Counted from the first letter of the stretch, positions 49,132-59,224 are shown. The stretch: 64,000 nt of DNA from Corythucha ciliata (GCA_038030265.1 CM075943.1:21514001-21578000); one strand, 5' to 3'. A program made the numbers and translations. Notes: generated by a model from the letters alone, not told the origin.

Positions 49132-51204
49132 CAGGGGCGTAGTTACGGGGAGGATAGATCCCCCCCCCCCCCAGAGCTACAAGTATACGAACGAAGGAGC
49201 ACTAGTACCATAACGAAGAGCCCCATAAAATCTCCAAAAATTGAGCATTTCACGTTGAAGTTTGGTTAAGCAGATTTTCTGGACTTGAAGCAGCCCGAAA
49301 AGGTCCGAGTACGTCCAACTTTTTCCTTAGACTCAAGACCCAACGCAGTAGTGTACCGAGGTACGAGGAGGGGGGGGGGTTCGCCCCGGACCCGCTACTC
49401 TCTATCAGACAAAAATCTGTAATATTCGTGGCTATAGCTGCTAAAAAGCGCTGATTCGTGGTCTCGCGATGCAACTTCCAGAGGCCATTCTTCGAATAAA
49501 TTGTGGAAATCTATGCAAAGTGTTGTATTTGTGCAAACCCCGAGGTTAAATTTGAGAAAATACGCTATAATATTGACAAACAAAAGACGCTTTCAGGTTA
49601 AAATTGGACAAAAATGGCAAATTCACAACTGAAATGGCGTAAAATCGCCCATTCGCGTATGAAAAAGGGAATAGGATGCTGAATAGCCGCAAAATTAACA
49701 CAAAACGCTATTTCACAGCTGAAATTGGGAAAAATCGCTAATTTGCAATTTGCAGATATAAAGTTGTGGAAAAACGTTAATTTGCGGATACAAAATGAAG
49801 AAAATCACTAATTCACTGCAAAAATTGAAAAAATCACCAATTAGCGCAGCTAAAATTAGGAACAACGTTAATTTTCAGTTCAAATTGGGGAAAAGTGCTA
49901 AATCAGTTAAAAATGGGAAAAATTGCTAACTTGCAGCTTAAATTGAGTCAAACACCAATTCTTGGCAAAAATTGACAAAACTCAGTAGGTAATGCGCGGG
50001 TTGGAAAAGCTACCACGCTGCTACAATTTAGAAAAAGCGAAAATTCGCTGCTAAAATTGAGAAACATTACTAATTCTCGAATTAAGTGTCGTGAAATTTA
50101 TAATTTAAAAATGATGATTTTTTGACAGAATAAATGGATGGATAGATGTAAATTTTTTGGTTTGAACAAAACAAATCACATTTATAATTTAAATTCGCAC
50201 CTTCTGAGGGCATTTTTGTGGCTAAAATTCAGAAAAATGGCAAATTTATGCATGGCTATAGTAAAATGTTAAAAAATTCGCTAATTCACGGCTAGAACTG
50301 AAAAGAAGCAATAATCTGTACCTATAAAAGTTACATAGTTTTGCTAATGCGGTGGTAAAATGTGAAAAACCACTAATTTCCGTGTAATATTCAGAAAATG
50401 AAATAATCAGCCTGGTCAAAATTAAGAGAAAGGTTAATTTTAAGCCTAAAAGTTAAGAAAATTGCTAATCTGCGGCTAAAAATGGAAAAAATCGCCAATT
50501 TACAGCTAAAATTGCGCTAAACGCCAATTTGTGACTGAAATTGAGAAAATTCGCTAATTCACAGGTTTGAAACGCTATACAACGCGTCGCCGCTACAATT
50601 TAAAAAAAGCGCTGATTCGTGGTTGAAATTGAGAAACATTCTAATTTGCGCAAAAAACTGAATATACGCCAATTTGCGGATTCTGAAGGTTACTTTTCAG
50701 GCTGAAATTGAAAAAAAGCGCCAATTTATGACAATAGGCGAAGAAACCGCTAATTCGCGAGTAAACTGAGGAAAATCGCTCATGCTTTGCGTATGGTAAA
50801 CCAAAAAAATCCTAATTCTTGAAAAATCCCCCTATTTTGCGGCTAATATTGTGGAAAATACCTAAGAAAAACGTTAATTTCCAGCTAAAACTGAGAAAAG
50901 TGCTAATCCCCTGGTAGAAAAAATTAAAAAATCGGTAATATGCTGCTAAAATTGAGGAAAACGCCAAAACTCGTGGATAATTAAGAAACATCGCTCACGG
51001 GATAAAATCGATACTTTGCTGTTAAAGTTGAGAAACTGAGAGATTGAGGCTGTGATATGAGGCCAGCAAGATGTCCAGATTCAAGAGTGCGCTGGCTGGG
51101 TGGAATGATGACTAAAATGTGAAATTACCACCTTCCCTCACCCTTACGAGATTTCAATCTGATCCCCCCCCCCACCCCAGGACAAATTCCTACCTACGCC
51201 ACTG
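49132..51204. mobile_element. hAT-like element B with minisatellite core
   Basis: The left terminus CAGGGGCGTAGTTACGGGG and the right terminus, read inward as CAGTGGCGTAGGTAGG, are flanked by identical 8-bp repeats CACGTCAG (49124-49131 and 51205-51212). Poly-C runs lie close inside both ends. Nearly all of the interior (49400-51060) is family A minisatellite; no transposase was seen. A second hAT-type terminus (CAGTAGTGTACCGAGG) lies inside at 49346, so the core may itself be composite. Confidence 0.85.
49400..51060. repeat. Minisatellite family A core of element B
   Basis: About fifty degenerate units of GCTAATTCGCGGCTAAAAT plus TGAGAAAAA type, all in one orientation, entirely inside hAT-like element B. 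Confidence 0.85.
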
Positions 51205-51394
51205 CACGTCAGTAGTATCAATCAGCTGCTAGTGCACGCATCGACGGGCAAAGTTGTGTAAGACTACCCTGTTATGTGTACTTTCGAACTATGTAACTTG
51301 CTTTGTTAAAACAAGCCGAATAGGTCAGGAGAAATGTCCTTTCCTTAAAGAGCTGTGTTCCTTCGAGCATGCTCCCCTCAATGTTTGAAGTAAG

Positions 51395-53642
51395 CATGGG
51401 CGTAGCCAGAGGGGGCAGGGGTGAGCAGTTGCCCTCCCCTAAACTCAAAAGCGCAGATTTATTGGGGCAGCTGCCCACTCCCACCCCAAATACCCCCAAA
51501 AAGGATTCAAGCATTTAAAATCCAACAGGTACATTTTCTTCCATCAAAATTTTCTCAGATCCTGGCTCAGCAATAAACCAATTTCTCGAATTTCGCTCAC
51601 GAAAACACCAATTATACTTTTTTTTTGTAATGAAAACGGGGTGGCCTAATTCAACAAATTCCTCTGTTTTCGCTGTCTGAAAACCAATTTTTTGCGGATA
51701 TTTCTCTCCGAAAAAAACCTGTTTTTTTTCTTGTAGTAATAATAATAAATGCTGCTGAAATGATGCTATTTGTTGACGCTGACAAACCATTTTTCGGGAC
51801 GGATTAATTCAGTTAACGATTTCGCTGATTTTTCGCACAAAAAAAAATAATAAAATTTTGCAAGATTTGGCTCACTTTAAAATACATTTCTTGGATATTT
51901 ATAGCTGAACAACCAATTTCTGGAATTTTTATTGTCAGCAAACTAATTTCGCTGGGTAATCGAAGCGAGGATCGGTTCTGAATTGAGTCGCCTGGGGAAA
52001 TTGGTTTGCCGGCCTCAAAAATCCCCGAAATTGGTCGTTCATTGAGCCAAATCTGAGAAATTTATACGCGAAAAGACAACGCTTCGTCAAGGGCAATTAA
52101 TTTGAGGTTAATGTGAGGTTGATTCTCACAAATGAGGATATTTTCGGTTTAAAAGGTGTCAGTTTAATGAGTAAATCGTCAGTTTTATAAAGAAATTGCC
52201 ATTTTACTTCCATGTTCTTCATGATGAAATTGCCATTTTTTAGGGAATTTTCAATTTTATACAGAAATTGTTAGTTTGATTTTGAAATTGTGAATTTCTA
52301 AGAGAAATCGTTTCTAGGAATTGTTAATTTTATGAGGAAATTGTGATTTTTTTTAGAGAATTGTCAATTAGAAGCAGAAATTGTCAATTTTCTATGAAAT
52401 ATGGCAGTAGGTATTATAAGATAATAGTCAAGTTTATGGAAATGTTTTAAATTTTATGGGAACACTTTCAATCTTATGAGGAAACTGTCAGTTTTTTTTA
52501 AAGAAAGGTGTAACATTTTACGAGGAAACTGCCAATTTTGTGAGGAAATTGCCATTTTTACTGGTCTTTGTCAATTTCATGAACAATGGGGAACTTGCAC
52601 ATTTTTCAATCACTGGTTTTTTTTTTGAAGAGGGCTCTTCAACATGACAATTGCCCATATTAAACTTTGAAATCAATCAAGGGGTTTTTTTTAAGGCGAA
52701 TTTTTAAAAATTTTGAGTGGGGGTTTGATTACGTCAAAGGGCAGTTAATTAAATTGATGGTGATGGAAAGAGGGGGGAAGACGCGTTTTCTGGGGTTTAA
52801 TTTTTCTTGCTATTTGTAAACAAAACATTTTAGAGTTTCCTCAAATGCTTCAAAACTGCTCTTAGACGTCATTTTCCCTCGCACCATCCGTCCCCTCGTG
52901 AAGAACTTTAAAATTTATTTAAAAATCACCAGACGCAACAATCGGGCTGCCGTTGATATCCTAGTCCGCATGTGCCAATTCACCGGTACACTTTTCCCTC
53001 AAAAAGGGTATTCATGCAAGTTCCCCATTGTCAATTTGAAGCAGAGATGGTTAATTTCACGAGGAAATTATAATTTATCCTCAGTTTTATTTTTGGCCCC
53101 TCGATTTCTGTACTAATTTTGCCTTATGACTCGAGCAGCAATTGTCCTTTCAGCGATCATTATTATAGCTTGACAAGTTTGTAATGGACCCTGAGGGCCC
53201 AAATTTCCATATGTTTCTAGGAACATATGTTTAGAAAGTTAACTGAATTTACCACTTCTTTCGGTCCATAAGAAACTTGTCGACCTATAATAATTATGTA
53301 CAGTATAGCTAACATTTATTTGGGCTTTAGCTTGCAATTTTTAGCGGAAGTGGCCGATTTTGTTTGAAATTCTCAATTCTATGGGTAAATTTTCAATTTT
53401 ATGAGGTTAGTGTGTTTATGAGTTTATGTGAAGTGACAGTTTTTCACTAGAGATTTAGTTTTCGACGGATAGTAACTTTCCCTGAGCAAATTCAGTATCT
53501 GATGATCATGAATTGACGATTTCCAGTATCCAGTTCCCGATCCCCGAATATACCTACTCCTGTAGAAAGCAGTGGTGTATCTGACTGACATTGTCCCCAG
53601 TGAAGCTGCCCACCCCTAAATCAAAGGCTGGCTACGCCCCTG
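51395..53642. mobile_element. hAT-like element C with minisatellite interior
   Basis: The left terminus CATGGGCGTAGCCAG and the right terminus, read inward as CAGGGGCGTAGCCAG, match at 14 of 15 positions and are flanked by identical 8-bp repeats GAAGTAAG (51387-51394 and 53643-53650). The other arm of the host mariner-type element (near 54655) shows the uninterrupted sequence with one CTTACTTC. The interior is non-coding and largely made of degenerate repeats: family C-like units at 51540-52080 and family B-like units at 52140-52600 and 53340-53460. Confidence 0.9.
52140..53460. repeat. Family B-like minisatellite inside element C
   Basis: Units such as GAAATTGTCAATTTTATGAG (with variants GAGGAAACTGCCAATTTTGT) repeat at 52140-52600 and again near 53040-53070 and 53340-53460, with unique sequence between. 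Confidence 0.8.
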
Positions 53643-53857
53643 GAAGTAAGGATTCAATTCACAACGAGCCTCAGCATATATGTATATGAGCTGAGGTGGT
53701 GGATGAACATCGTTAGGGTGAACATGGACTTGGACATTTCACCTTAACAGATTCAGCCGGTACCCGTTGTACACATCGTTTGTCTCTCCAACTTGGTTGT
53801 GATCAATTCACAGAAACAACCTTAACTTGAAATAACAGCAAAACATCATTTAATTTT

Positions 53858-54511
53858 TCAAAAATTCCTCCCTCTTCGTGGACACCCCTGGACGCTCTTT
53901 TTCTGCAAAGCTCTGGTGGCTCGATGAATCTCTGCATGTCGTTGTCTGATCGATTCAGCACAGGCCACAACTTTGTTGATCAGCTTGTATTCACAGTATT
54001 CATCCACAGAACAGGGGCCTTATTCTCTAACGAAATAGAAACGTTGCTTTGGAAGAAACGTTGAAATCTCATTCATAAAATTAAGAAAACTGAACGGAAA
54101 CATATGATTTTTGAAAAAAGCAATGATGAAAAAAGTTAGTGAATAAGGCCCCAGTACTGGACCAGTATGGGTCCGTAATCGAGGGGCGTTAGGTCGATAG
54201 ACCTCGCAGGCCAGTTAATTGGTCCTCCTCACCCAATCCATTTCTGAGGGAATTTTTCGTTAAGAAAAGCTCGGACTTCACGAGAAAAGTGTGCAGGGGC
54301 ACCGTCGAGATTTTTGTATTGAAAAAAAGTCCTTCATCAGAACTGGGAGGTGATTTCGAAGGAAGTTTAAAAAAGCCGGTCCGGAACGACGGTCTACTAA
54401 TATGAATGGTCCGATTAACAAATTTTTGTAATTTCGTTGGAAAGCCGATTCTAACTTTTCTCGGGGGTTCTGTAGGTTGATCTCAGCCAAGTCGGAGAGA
54501 AAAAACTGCAT
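53858..54511 (-). pseudogene. Mariner-type (DDE/D) transposase relic
   Basis: Read on the minus strand, 54511 to 54350 gives GPFILVDRRSGPAFLNFLRN and HLPVLMKD, the segment before the second catalytic Asp. After a frameshift, 54306-54245 gives DGAPAHFSREVRAFL and NEKFPQKWIG, then a stop, then NWPARSIDLTPLD at 54215-54180. The DGAPAH and DLTPLD motifs are the second and third acidic signatures of Tc1/mariner transposases, about 36 residues apart. A MITE (54015-54151) then interrupts the gene, and 54011-53858 supplies the C-terminal tail (EIHRATRALQKK ... RRGRNF, stop). The N-terminal DNA-binding region is missing. At least one frameshift, one stop and the insertion make it dead. Confidence 0.8.
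54015..54151. mobile_element. 137-bp MITE inside the mariner transposase
   Basis: Inverted termini GGGCCTTATTCTCTAAC and GGGCCTTATTCACTAAC (from the right), flanked by CAG at 54012-54014 and 54152-54154. The interior is A-rich and non-coding. Confidence 0.85.
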
Positions 54512-54977
54512 ACAAATATCACAATCTGCTTTGGTGAGCTGAATCTAATGAGATAGAATGTCCGAGTCCCCGATCAAATCCTGTTAACGCACCCGTTCAT
54601 CCACCACCTCAGCTCATATGCTGATGAGGCTCGTTGTGAATTGAATCCTAATCCTTACTTCAAGCATTGAGGGGAGCATGCTCGGAGAAACATAGCACTT
54701 TAAGGAAAGGACATTTATACCCTAACCTATTCGGCTTGTTTTAACAAAGTAAGTTACATTTTTTTTCATCGAACTTGATTGCTGAGAAGTCAAAGGGTCG
54801 CAAACTTCAACTATAATTACCGAGGAAAATTAATCTGTAGTTACCACTTTTCTCAGAAGGACTGGGATCCGTGAAAGAGGGGGGGGGGCAGGCCCCGGCC
54901 GCACCAGTCCTTTGGGCCTTCAGCCCTTCGGGCTCAGCCCGATCGCCCACCCCCTGTATGCGCCCCTGTCTTACAGC

Positions 54978-55118
54978 GTTTTCCATTTGCATAAAATTCC
55001 GCTCTGAAGCCGAGCATTTCCACGCGTCCTCTGTCCTCTCTGAATTATATCATATGGTAACGGAGAAGACGGGTGGAAATTTTTTGCTCCAGAGTGGAAT
55101 TTTATGCAAATGGAAAAC
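54978..55118. mobile_element. 141-bp palindromic MITE
   Basis: GTTTTCCATTTGCATAAAAT plus TCCGCTCTG at the left pairs with its complement at the right over 29 bp with one mismatch. A second inner inverted pair (TTTCCACGCGTC with GACGGGTGGAAA) continues the hairpin. Confidence 0.85.
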
Positions 55119-55207
55119 ACCATTAGCAATTTAGTATGCCTCATTTTAGTAAGTATAGTTGAACACTAGCTGCAAAAACGTAATTCATGTGAAACACCAG
55201 TATCATA

Positions 55208-55345
55208 CAGGGGCGGATACACAGATTCGTCCGGCCCAGGGCACTGGGAAAATATCGGCCCAATATACATTTATCCAGGAGTGATTCAGGAGGAATGTGA
55301 CACACTTGCACCTGGTGATAGTGCTTACCTGGACGCACAAAAACG
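55208..55345. mobile_element. Second copy of hAT-like family A, left part
   Basis: CAGGGGCGGATACACAG, then GGGCACTGGGAAAATATCGG and CCCAATA, matches 47078-47135. Without interruption it then runs into GATTCAGGAGGAATGTGACA ... TACCTGGACGCACAAAA, which matches 48787-48850 on the far side of the foldback element. It therefore serves as an empty-site copy. No right end was found for it. Confidence 0.8.
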
Positions 55346-55439
55346 TTACCCACCACTACACTAGCCAGCGCTATCCACCCACCCGTCTTGTCAAAAAACT
55401 TTTTTTTTCTTTTTTTTTTTCACACTTTTTTCAACACTT

Positions 55440-56155
55440 CAGAGGTTCTTCTCAATTTCATCGGTGAATTCGATATTTCCCCCATTCCAACCGCGAATAA
55501 GCGATACGTTTCCATTTTAGCCGCGATTTGTCTCAATTTTTGCCAAAATTAGCGCTTTTTGCTAATTGGTTGCAAAGTTGCCTCCGGAAGCCTCGCCTTG
55601 CCATTTTCTCAATTTTCTGTGAATTAGCAATCTCTTTCTTCAATTTAAACCCCAATTCAATTTAAACCCCAATTACCCATTTATCCTTATTATAACCACA
55701 CATTAGCGTTTTTCCTCATTTTAGCCGCTAAAATTATAGATTTTTATACCTTTCAGCCGCGAATTAGAGTTTTGCCCCAATTTTCGTCGCGAACTACGTA
55801 AAGCTTTTTCTGAATTTGGCTGTGATTTAGCGATTTTTTCACTTTATGGCACAAAGCTACCTTTAGAAGCTGCCAATTTGCCGTTTTGTCCATTAAATAG
55901 CAAATTAGCGTTTTTCCTCACTTCAGCGCTTCTCAATTTTATCGGTGGGTTAACGATTTTTCGCCATTTTAGCGGTGAATTAGGGTTTTTTTTTCTGAGT
56001 TTTTGCGGTGAGTTCATATTTTTCTTGATCTTAACCGCTAATGAGCCATTTTTCTCAATTTCATTCATGAATTAGCGCTTTTTCTGTACTTTATTCGCGG
56101 AAGCTTTAAGGAAACATGAGCCACGAAGTAGCGATTTTTCTCACTTCTGTCCGTG
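55440..56155. repeat. Minisatellite family A, inverted orientation
   Basis: About 22 units of TTAGCGATTTTTCTCAATTT or AGCCGCGAATTAGCG type, the reverse complement of family A. A hAT-type terminus begins at its right edge. Confidence 0.85.
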
Positions 56156-56158
56156 AAT

Positions 56159-56720
56159 TAGTAGCGTACCGAGACAGGGGTGAGGGGGCCGGTTCGCCGC
56201 GGGCTCCCTATATGTGGGCCTAAAAATGTGGATATTAAGGATCTATAGCTATGTCTCCCACTTGTGCGCTTTCGTCTTCCTCTTTCAATACAACACGCCT
56301 TTTCAACTTTCAACAACGCATGCGTCCAAGCTATGCACGCAATTTCTGATATCCTTCCAGCTTTTTGAGGCATGCGATAGCGCATTCCTCAAGTTCAACA
56401 CACCATGTGCTATGACGCATGCCTCTGACGCACGCGAAAAGGCACAAGTGAAGACATAGCTTATGTTCATGTTTGTAGGTACGTGAAAACGAGTTTTTGG
56501 CATGCAGTTTGACAGCGATATTGGCTCCTTTCGATGATTTTCAATCCATCCGATTCAGGATGGAGTGCTTTGCAGGTGATCAGCAAGGAGTGTAGTTGAA
56601 TAATCCATTTAGCCCACAAAAGCGCTTATTCTGAAGGCTCAAATTGAGAGAAAACGCACCCTTCTGGGGGTAACTTCGCGGCTAAAATAGAGAGAATACG
56701 CTGCTCCCCAATTTGTTTTT
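56159..56720. mobile_element. Partial hAT-like element, terminus plus family A remnants
   Basis: TAGTAGCGTACCGAG followed by GGGGGCCGGTTCGCC closely resembles the internal terminus at 49346 (CAGTAGTGTACCGAGG followed by GGGGGGTTCGCCCCGG). Farther right, 56620-56720 holds a few family A units. The right end is lost, probably to the non-LTR insertion. Confidence 0.5.
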
Positions 56721-56784
56721 CTTAGGTCCGTAAGCGGATAAAGATGAGAAGGCGTACTAATATGCTATTCTGCTGGCATTAAAG

Positions 56785-58348
56785 GTAGTTCGACTGAATG
56801 GAGAAGTGTTGAAAGTAGGAAAAGAAGTCAAGTACCTTGGAGTTATACCCTGGATCAGGGGCTCAAATGGACCTCGCATATCAAGAGTGTGCTGAATAAG
56901 GCCACGTTCGCATTGTGGGCTGGTCGGAAAATGTTTGGCAAAACATGGGGTCTAAAACCAAAAATGGTGTTGTGGCTGTATACAGCCGTTGTTAGGCCTA
57001 TCGTCACCTATGGCTCACTCCTATGGTGGCAGAAGACGAAACAAGGGACAGTCCAGGCCTTGCTGAGTAAGTTGCAGCGCCAGGCCTGTCTTGGAGTAAC
57101 GGGTGCCTTGCATTCGTGCCCGACGGCAGCCATGGAGGTGTTACTGGACATGCCTCCCCTGCACTTTCATGTGCAGGCGACCGCATATATGGCGGCAGTG
57201 AGACTGCTGCGGGCGGAGTACGTGAAGCGGGGTGTCCAGGTTGGGCACTTGCGTGTTCTGGAGGAATTTGCTTGTAGTGAGGCGGCTGAAGTCGTTACGG
57301 ATTTCATGCATGTGAGGATGGATTTTGAAAAACCCTTTAAGGTCGATATAGGCAACCACGACCTTTGGGATAAGGGTTTGCCGAGGTTTAAGCCCGGCAC
57401 GCAAGTATGGTATACTGGTGGATCTGTGAAGGATGGGGGTGCTGGCATTGGGGTCTTTGGCCTCAGGCTTCAGCATTGGGAGTCCCTTGGGACGACCGCC
57501 ACCATCTTTCAGGCAGAGATCTATGCTATAGAAACCTGTGCGCGGAAGATTAGTGAGAGGGGTCTCCGGAAAGCGAAGATCTTTATCCTGTATGACAGCC
57601 AGGCGGCTCTTAAAGCCCTAGGCTCAAGTGTCGTGAATTCGAAGCTAGTTTGGGGATGTCTTGAAGCCCTCAGGCCTGTGGCAACGGCAAACAGCCTTAC
57701 TTTGATGTGGGTGCCGGGTCACAAGGGGTTTGAGGGGAATGAAATGGCTGATCAACTCGCGAAGAGAGGATCAGAGATGCCTTACGCGGGCCCGGAGCCA
57801 AGTCTCGGGGTCACGAAGTCCTTCACGAAGAGGCAGGTGCAGGCGTGGTTGGACGAGAGGCATCGTGAACACTGGGTTAGACGACCAGGTCTCAGGCAGG
57901 CCAAGCTCATTGTCACTCCAAAGGGACGATCGGAGAAGGGCCTGATCTCTCTGAGCCGAGGAGACCTTAGGATCTTGGTGGGACTGCTAACGGGACATTG
58001 TGCCCTTCGATATACACTCAGACTAATGGAGAAGTCTGACACGGACATTTGCAGATTTTGCGACTTGGCCGTGGAAACAGCAGAGCACGTACCGTGTGAG
58101 TGCCAGGCTCTGGGGCGGTTCCGCTTTCAACATCTTGGAAATGATGTGCTTCAACCGGAGGACATCTCCAGGATGGCTACGGGAAATATCCTCAACTTCG
58201 TTAAGGAGGGGTGGTGGAGGACGCTTGAAAACTAGCGTCTTTCTTGGCAGGGCAACCTGAGGGGACACCACAATAGATCTTATAGGTCGAGTTTGGTAGG
58301 AGATAGTTTCTTCTGGGCTTCCCTCCCCGTTAAATATATATATATATG
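56785..58348 (+). mobile_element. 5'-truncated non-LTR retrotransposon (RNase H-bearing)
   Basis: The copy begins abruptly inside the reverse transcriptase domain, as is usual for target-primed insertions. The first ~100 bp (VVRLNGEVLKVGKEVKYLGV) are in a different frame from the rest. A duplicated TA in GTTATACCC near 56847 accounts for the shift. The main frame ends at 58235, followed by a ~95-bp 3' region and a (TA)n tail at 58333-58348. RNase H after the RT suggests an I/R1-type clade. It interrupts family A repeat sequence, which resumes at about 58360. Confidence 0.85.
56889..58235 (+). CDS. Non-LTR ORF2 C-terminal part: RT thumb, RNase H, CCHC
   Basis: The 448-codon frame covers the C-terminal part of a retrotransposon polyprotein that copies element RNA into DNA. 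Residues 12-110 correspond to the region after the RT palm (LYTAVVRPIVTYGSLLWW, residues 30-47). Residues 174-296 are an RNase H domain with conserved E210, D236 (YDSQAAL), H278 (WVPGHKG) and D288 (NEMADQLAK). The first catalytic Asp, normally in a TDGS motif, is replaced: TGGS at 176-179. Residues 388-405 form a C-x2-C-x8-H-x4-C zinc knuckle. The palm with its catalytic Asp pair and the endonuclease are missing, so it is not functional alone. The first in-frame ATG is internal and arises from truncation. Its G+C is much higher than that of the surroundings, suggesting a fairly recent insertion. Confidence 0.9.
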   Translation: MLNKATFALWAGRKMFGKTWGLKPKMVLWLYTAVVRPIVTYGSLLWWQKTKQGTVQALLSKLQRQACLGVTGALHSCPTAAMEVLLDMPPLHFHVQATAYMAAVRLLRAEYVKRGVQVGHLRVLEEFACSEAAEVVTDFMHVRMDFEKPFKVDIGNHDLWDKGLPRFKPGTQVWYTGGSVKDGGAGIGVFGLRLQHWESLGTTATIFQAEIYAIETCARKISERGLRKAKIFILYDSQAALKALGSSVVNSKLVWGCLEALRPVATANSLTLMWVPGHKGFEGNEMADQLAKRGSEMPYAGPEPSLGVTKSFTKRQVQAWLDERHREHWVRRPGLRQAKLIVTPKGRSEKGLISLSRGDLRILVGLLTGHCALRYTLRLMEKSDTDICRFCDLAVETAEHVPCECQALGRFRFQHLGNDVLQPEDISRMATGNILNFVKEGWWRTLEN

Positions 58349-58499
58349 CTATTCTTGCAGGCAAGTACAAACGGCTGCAAAAAGTTGGGAAAAATCGCTA
58401 GTATTTGTGGCAAAAACTGTTCAAAAGCCCTCATTCGCGGTATCTCGTTGTAACATCCAGACAGAAATTGAGATAAAATAGCTGATTCACGGTGTACAG

Positions 58500-59224
58500 A
58501 TGCCATTTACGTACGAGCGTTTCCTGTTCTTTACGCGGAAGCAAACGGAGCAGGAGTCGTACGAACAGTACGCGTCGGTCTTACGGAATCTCAGTAAGTC
58601 TTGTCAATTCGGTGACTTACATGACTCACTCGTTCGAGATGTGTTCCTGTGTGTCATTGCGGACATAGGATTGCAAAAAGATCTGCTCTACATGTCAGAT
58701 TTAGATGTGAACAAGGCTCTTCAGCTTTGCCGTGCTCGAGCGGCGGTTAGTCAGCAAGTGGAAGGAATAACTCGTGATCTCAAGGAAGAGCCGGCTGAAC
58801 CAGTCGCGATAGATGTCATTCGTCAGAGGCGTTGGCCACGGATAGGTTTCGAGGGAAATTACGACAGTGCCAAAGATAAGAGTAAATCAAGTGACCGCAA
58901 GTACTGTGGATACACGCATGTTTACGGACGCTGCCCAGCATAAGAAGTGCGCCAAGTGCTCCAGAAAAAATCACTTTGCGAGTGTTTGTAAAGCTACGAA
59001 GAGAAACCTCGACGAACTGCATTCAAAGGACTGTAGTCAGAGTGACTGCGATAGTAACTCAAGCTTTGATATTAACGTGCTTGTCACTGAAATGTTCTCA
59101 ATTAAGTGAAAATTCGGCAACATCTCGAAAGGATTGGTATACGGTAGAATTACTCGTTGAAGGCGGATCTGTAGTCGCCAAAGTGGACACCGGGACCCAA
59201 TGCAATGTCATTAGCCTAAGCTAA
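58500..59224 (+). pseudogene. Ty3/gypsy gag and protease relic
   Basis: Three frames join in order. 58500-58943 encodes a gag capsid-like stretch (FTRKQTEQESYEQYASVLRN, then LCRARAAVSQQVEG) typical of Ty3/gypsy elements, ending in a degenerate first zinc knuckle. 58930-59030, in the next frame, carries a zinc knuckle C-x2-C-x4-H-x4-C (CAKCSRKNHFASVC). 59140-59224, in the third frame, holds YTVELLVEGGSVVAKVDTGT, where DTG is the aspartic protease active site. Two frameshifts and a stop after ISLS break it. Reverse transcriptase, RNase H and most of integrase are gone; the C-terminal integrase follows at 59580. No flanking LTRs were seen. Confidence 0.8.

Larger units (their letters stand above)
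51276..54777 (-). mobile_element. Mariner-type element with long inverted termini, split twice
   Basis: The left arm (51284-51386 plus 53651-53720) pairs with the right arm (54593-54772): GTAACTTGCTTTGTTAAAAC, GAGCATGCTCCCCTCAATG, TCAATTCACAACGAGCCTCA and GAGCTGAGGTGGTGGATGAA all recur inverted. Between the arms lies a decayed mariner-type transposase on the minus strand. The left arm is split by hAT-like element C and the transposase by a MITE. Without these the element is about 1.1 kb. Exact outer ends and target duplication are uncertain. Confidence 0.75.
47078..54968. mobile_element. Outer hAT-like element A enclosing a nest
   Basis: The left terminus CAAGGGCGGATACACAG and the right terminus, read inward as CAGGGGCGCATACAGGG, are similar. 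The element is bounded by identical 8-bp direct repeats TCTTACAG at 47070-47077 and 54969-54976. Removing later insertions leaves about 0.7 kb: 47078-47135, 48769-49131, about 51205-51275 and about 54778-54968. A paralogous left part without the foldback insertion lies at 55208-55345. The long span makes this the least certain of the hAT calls, but an 8-bp match beside two matching termini is unlikely by chance. Confidence 0.6.
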
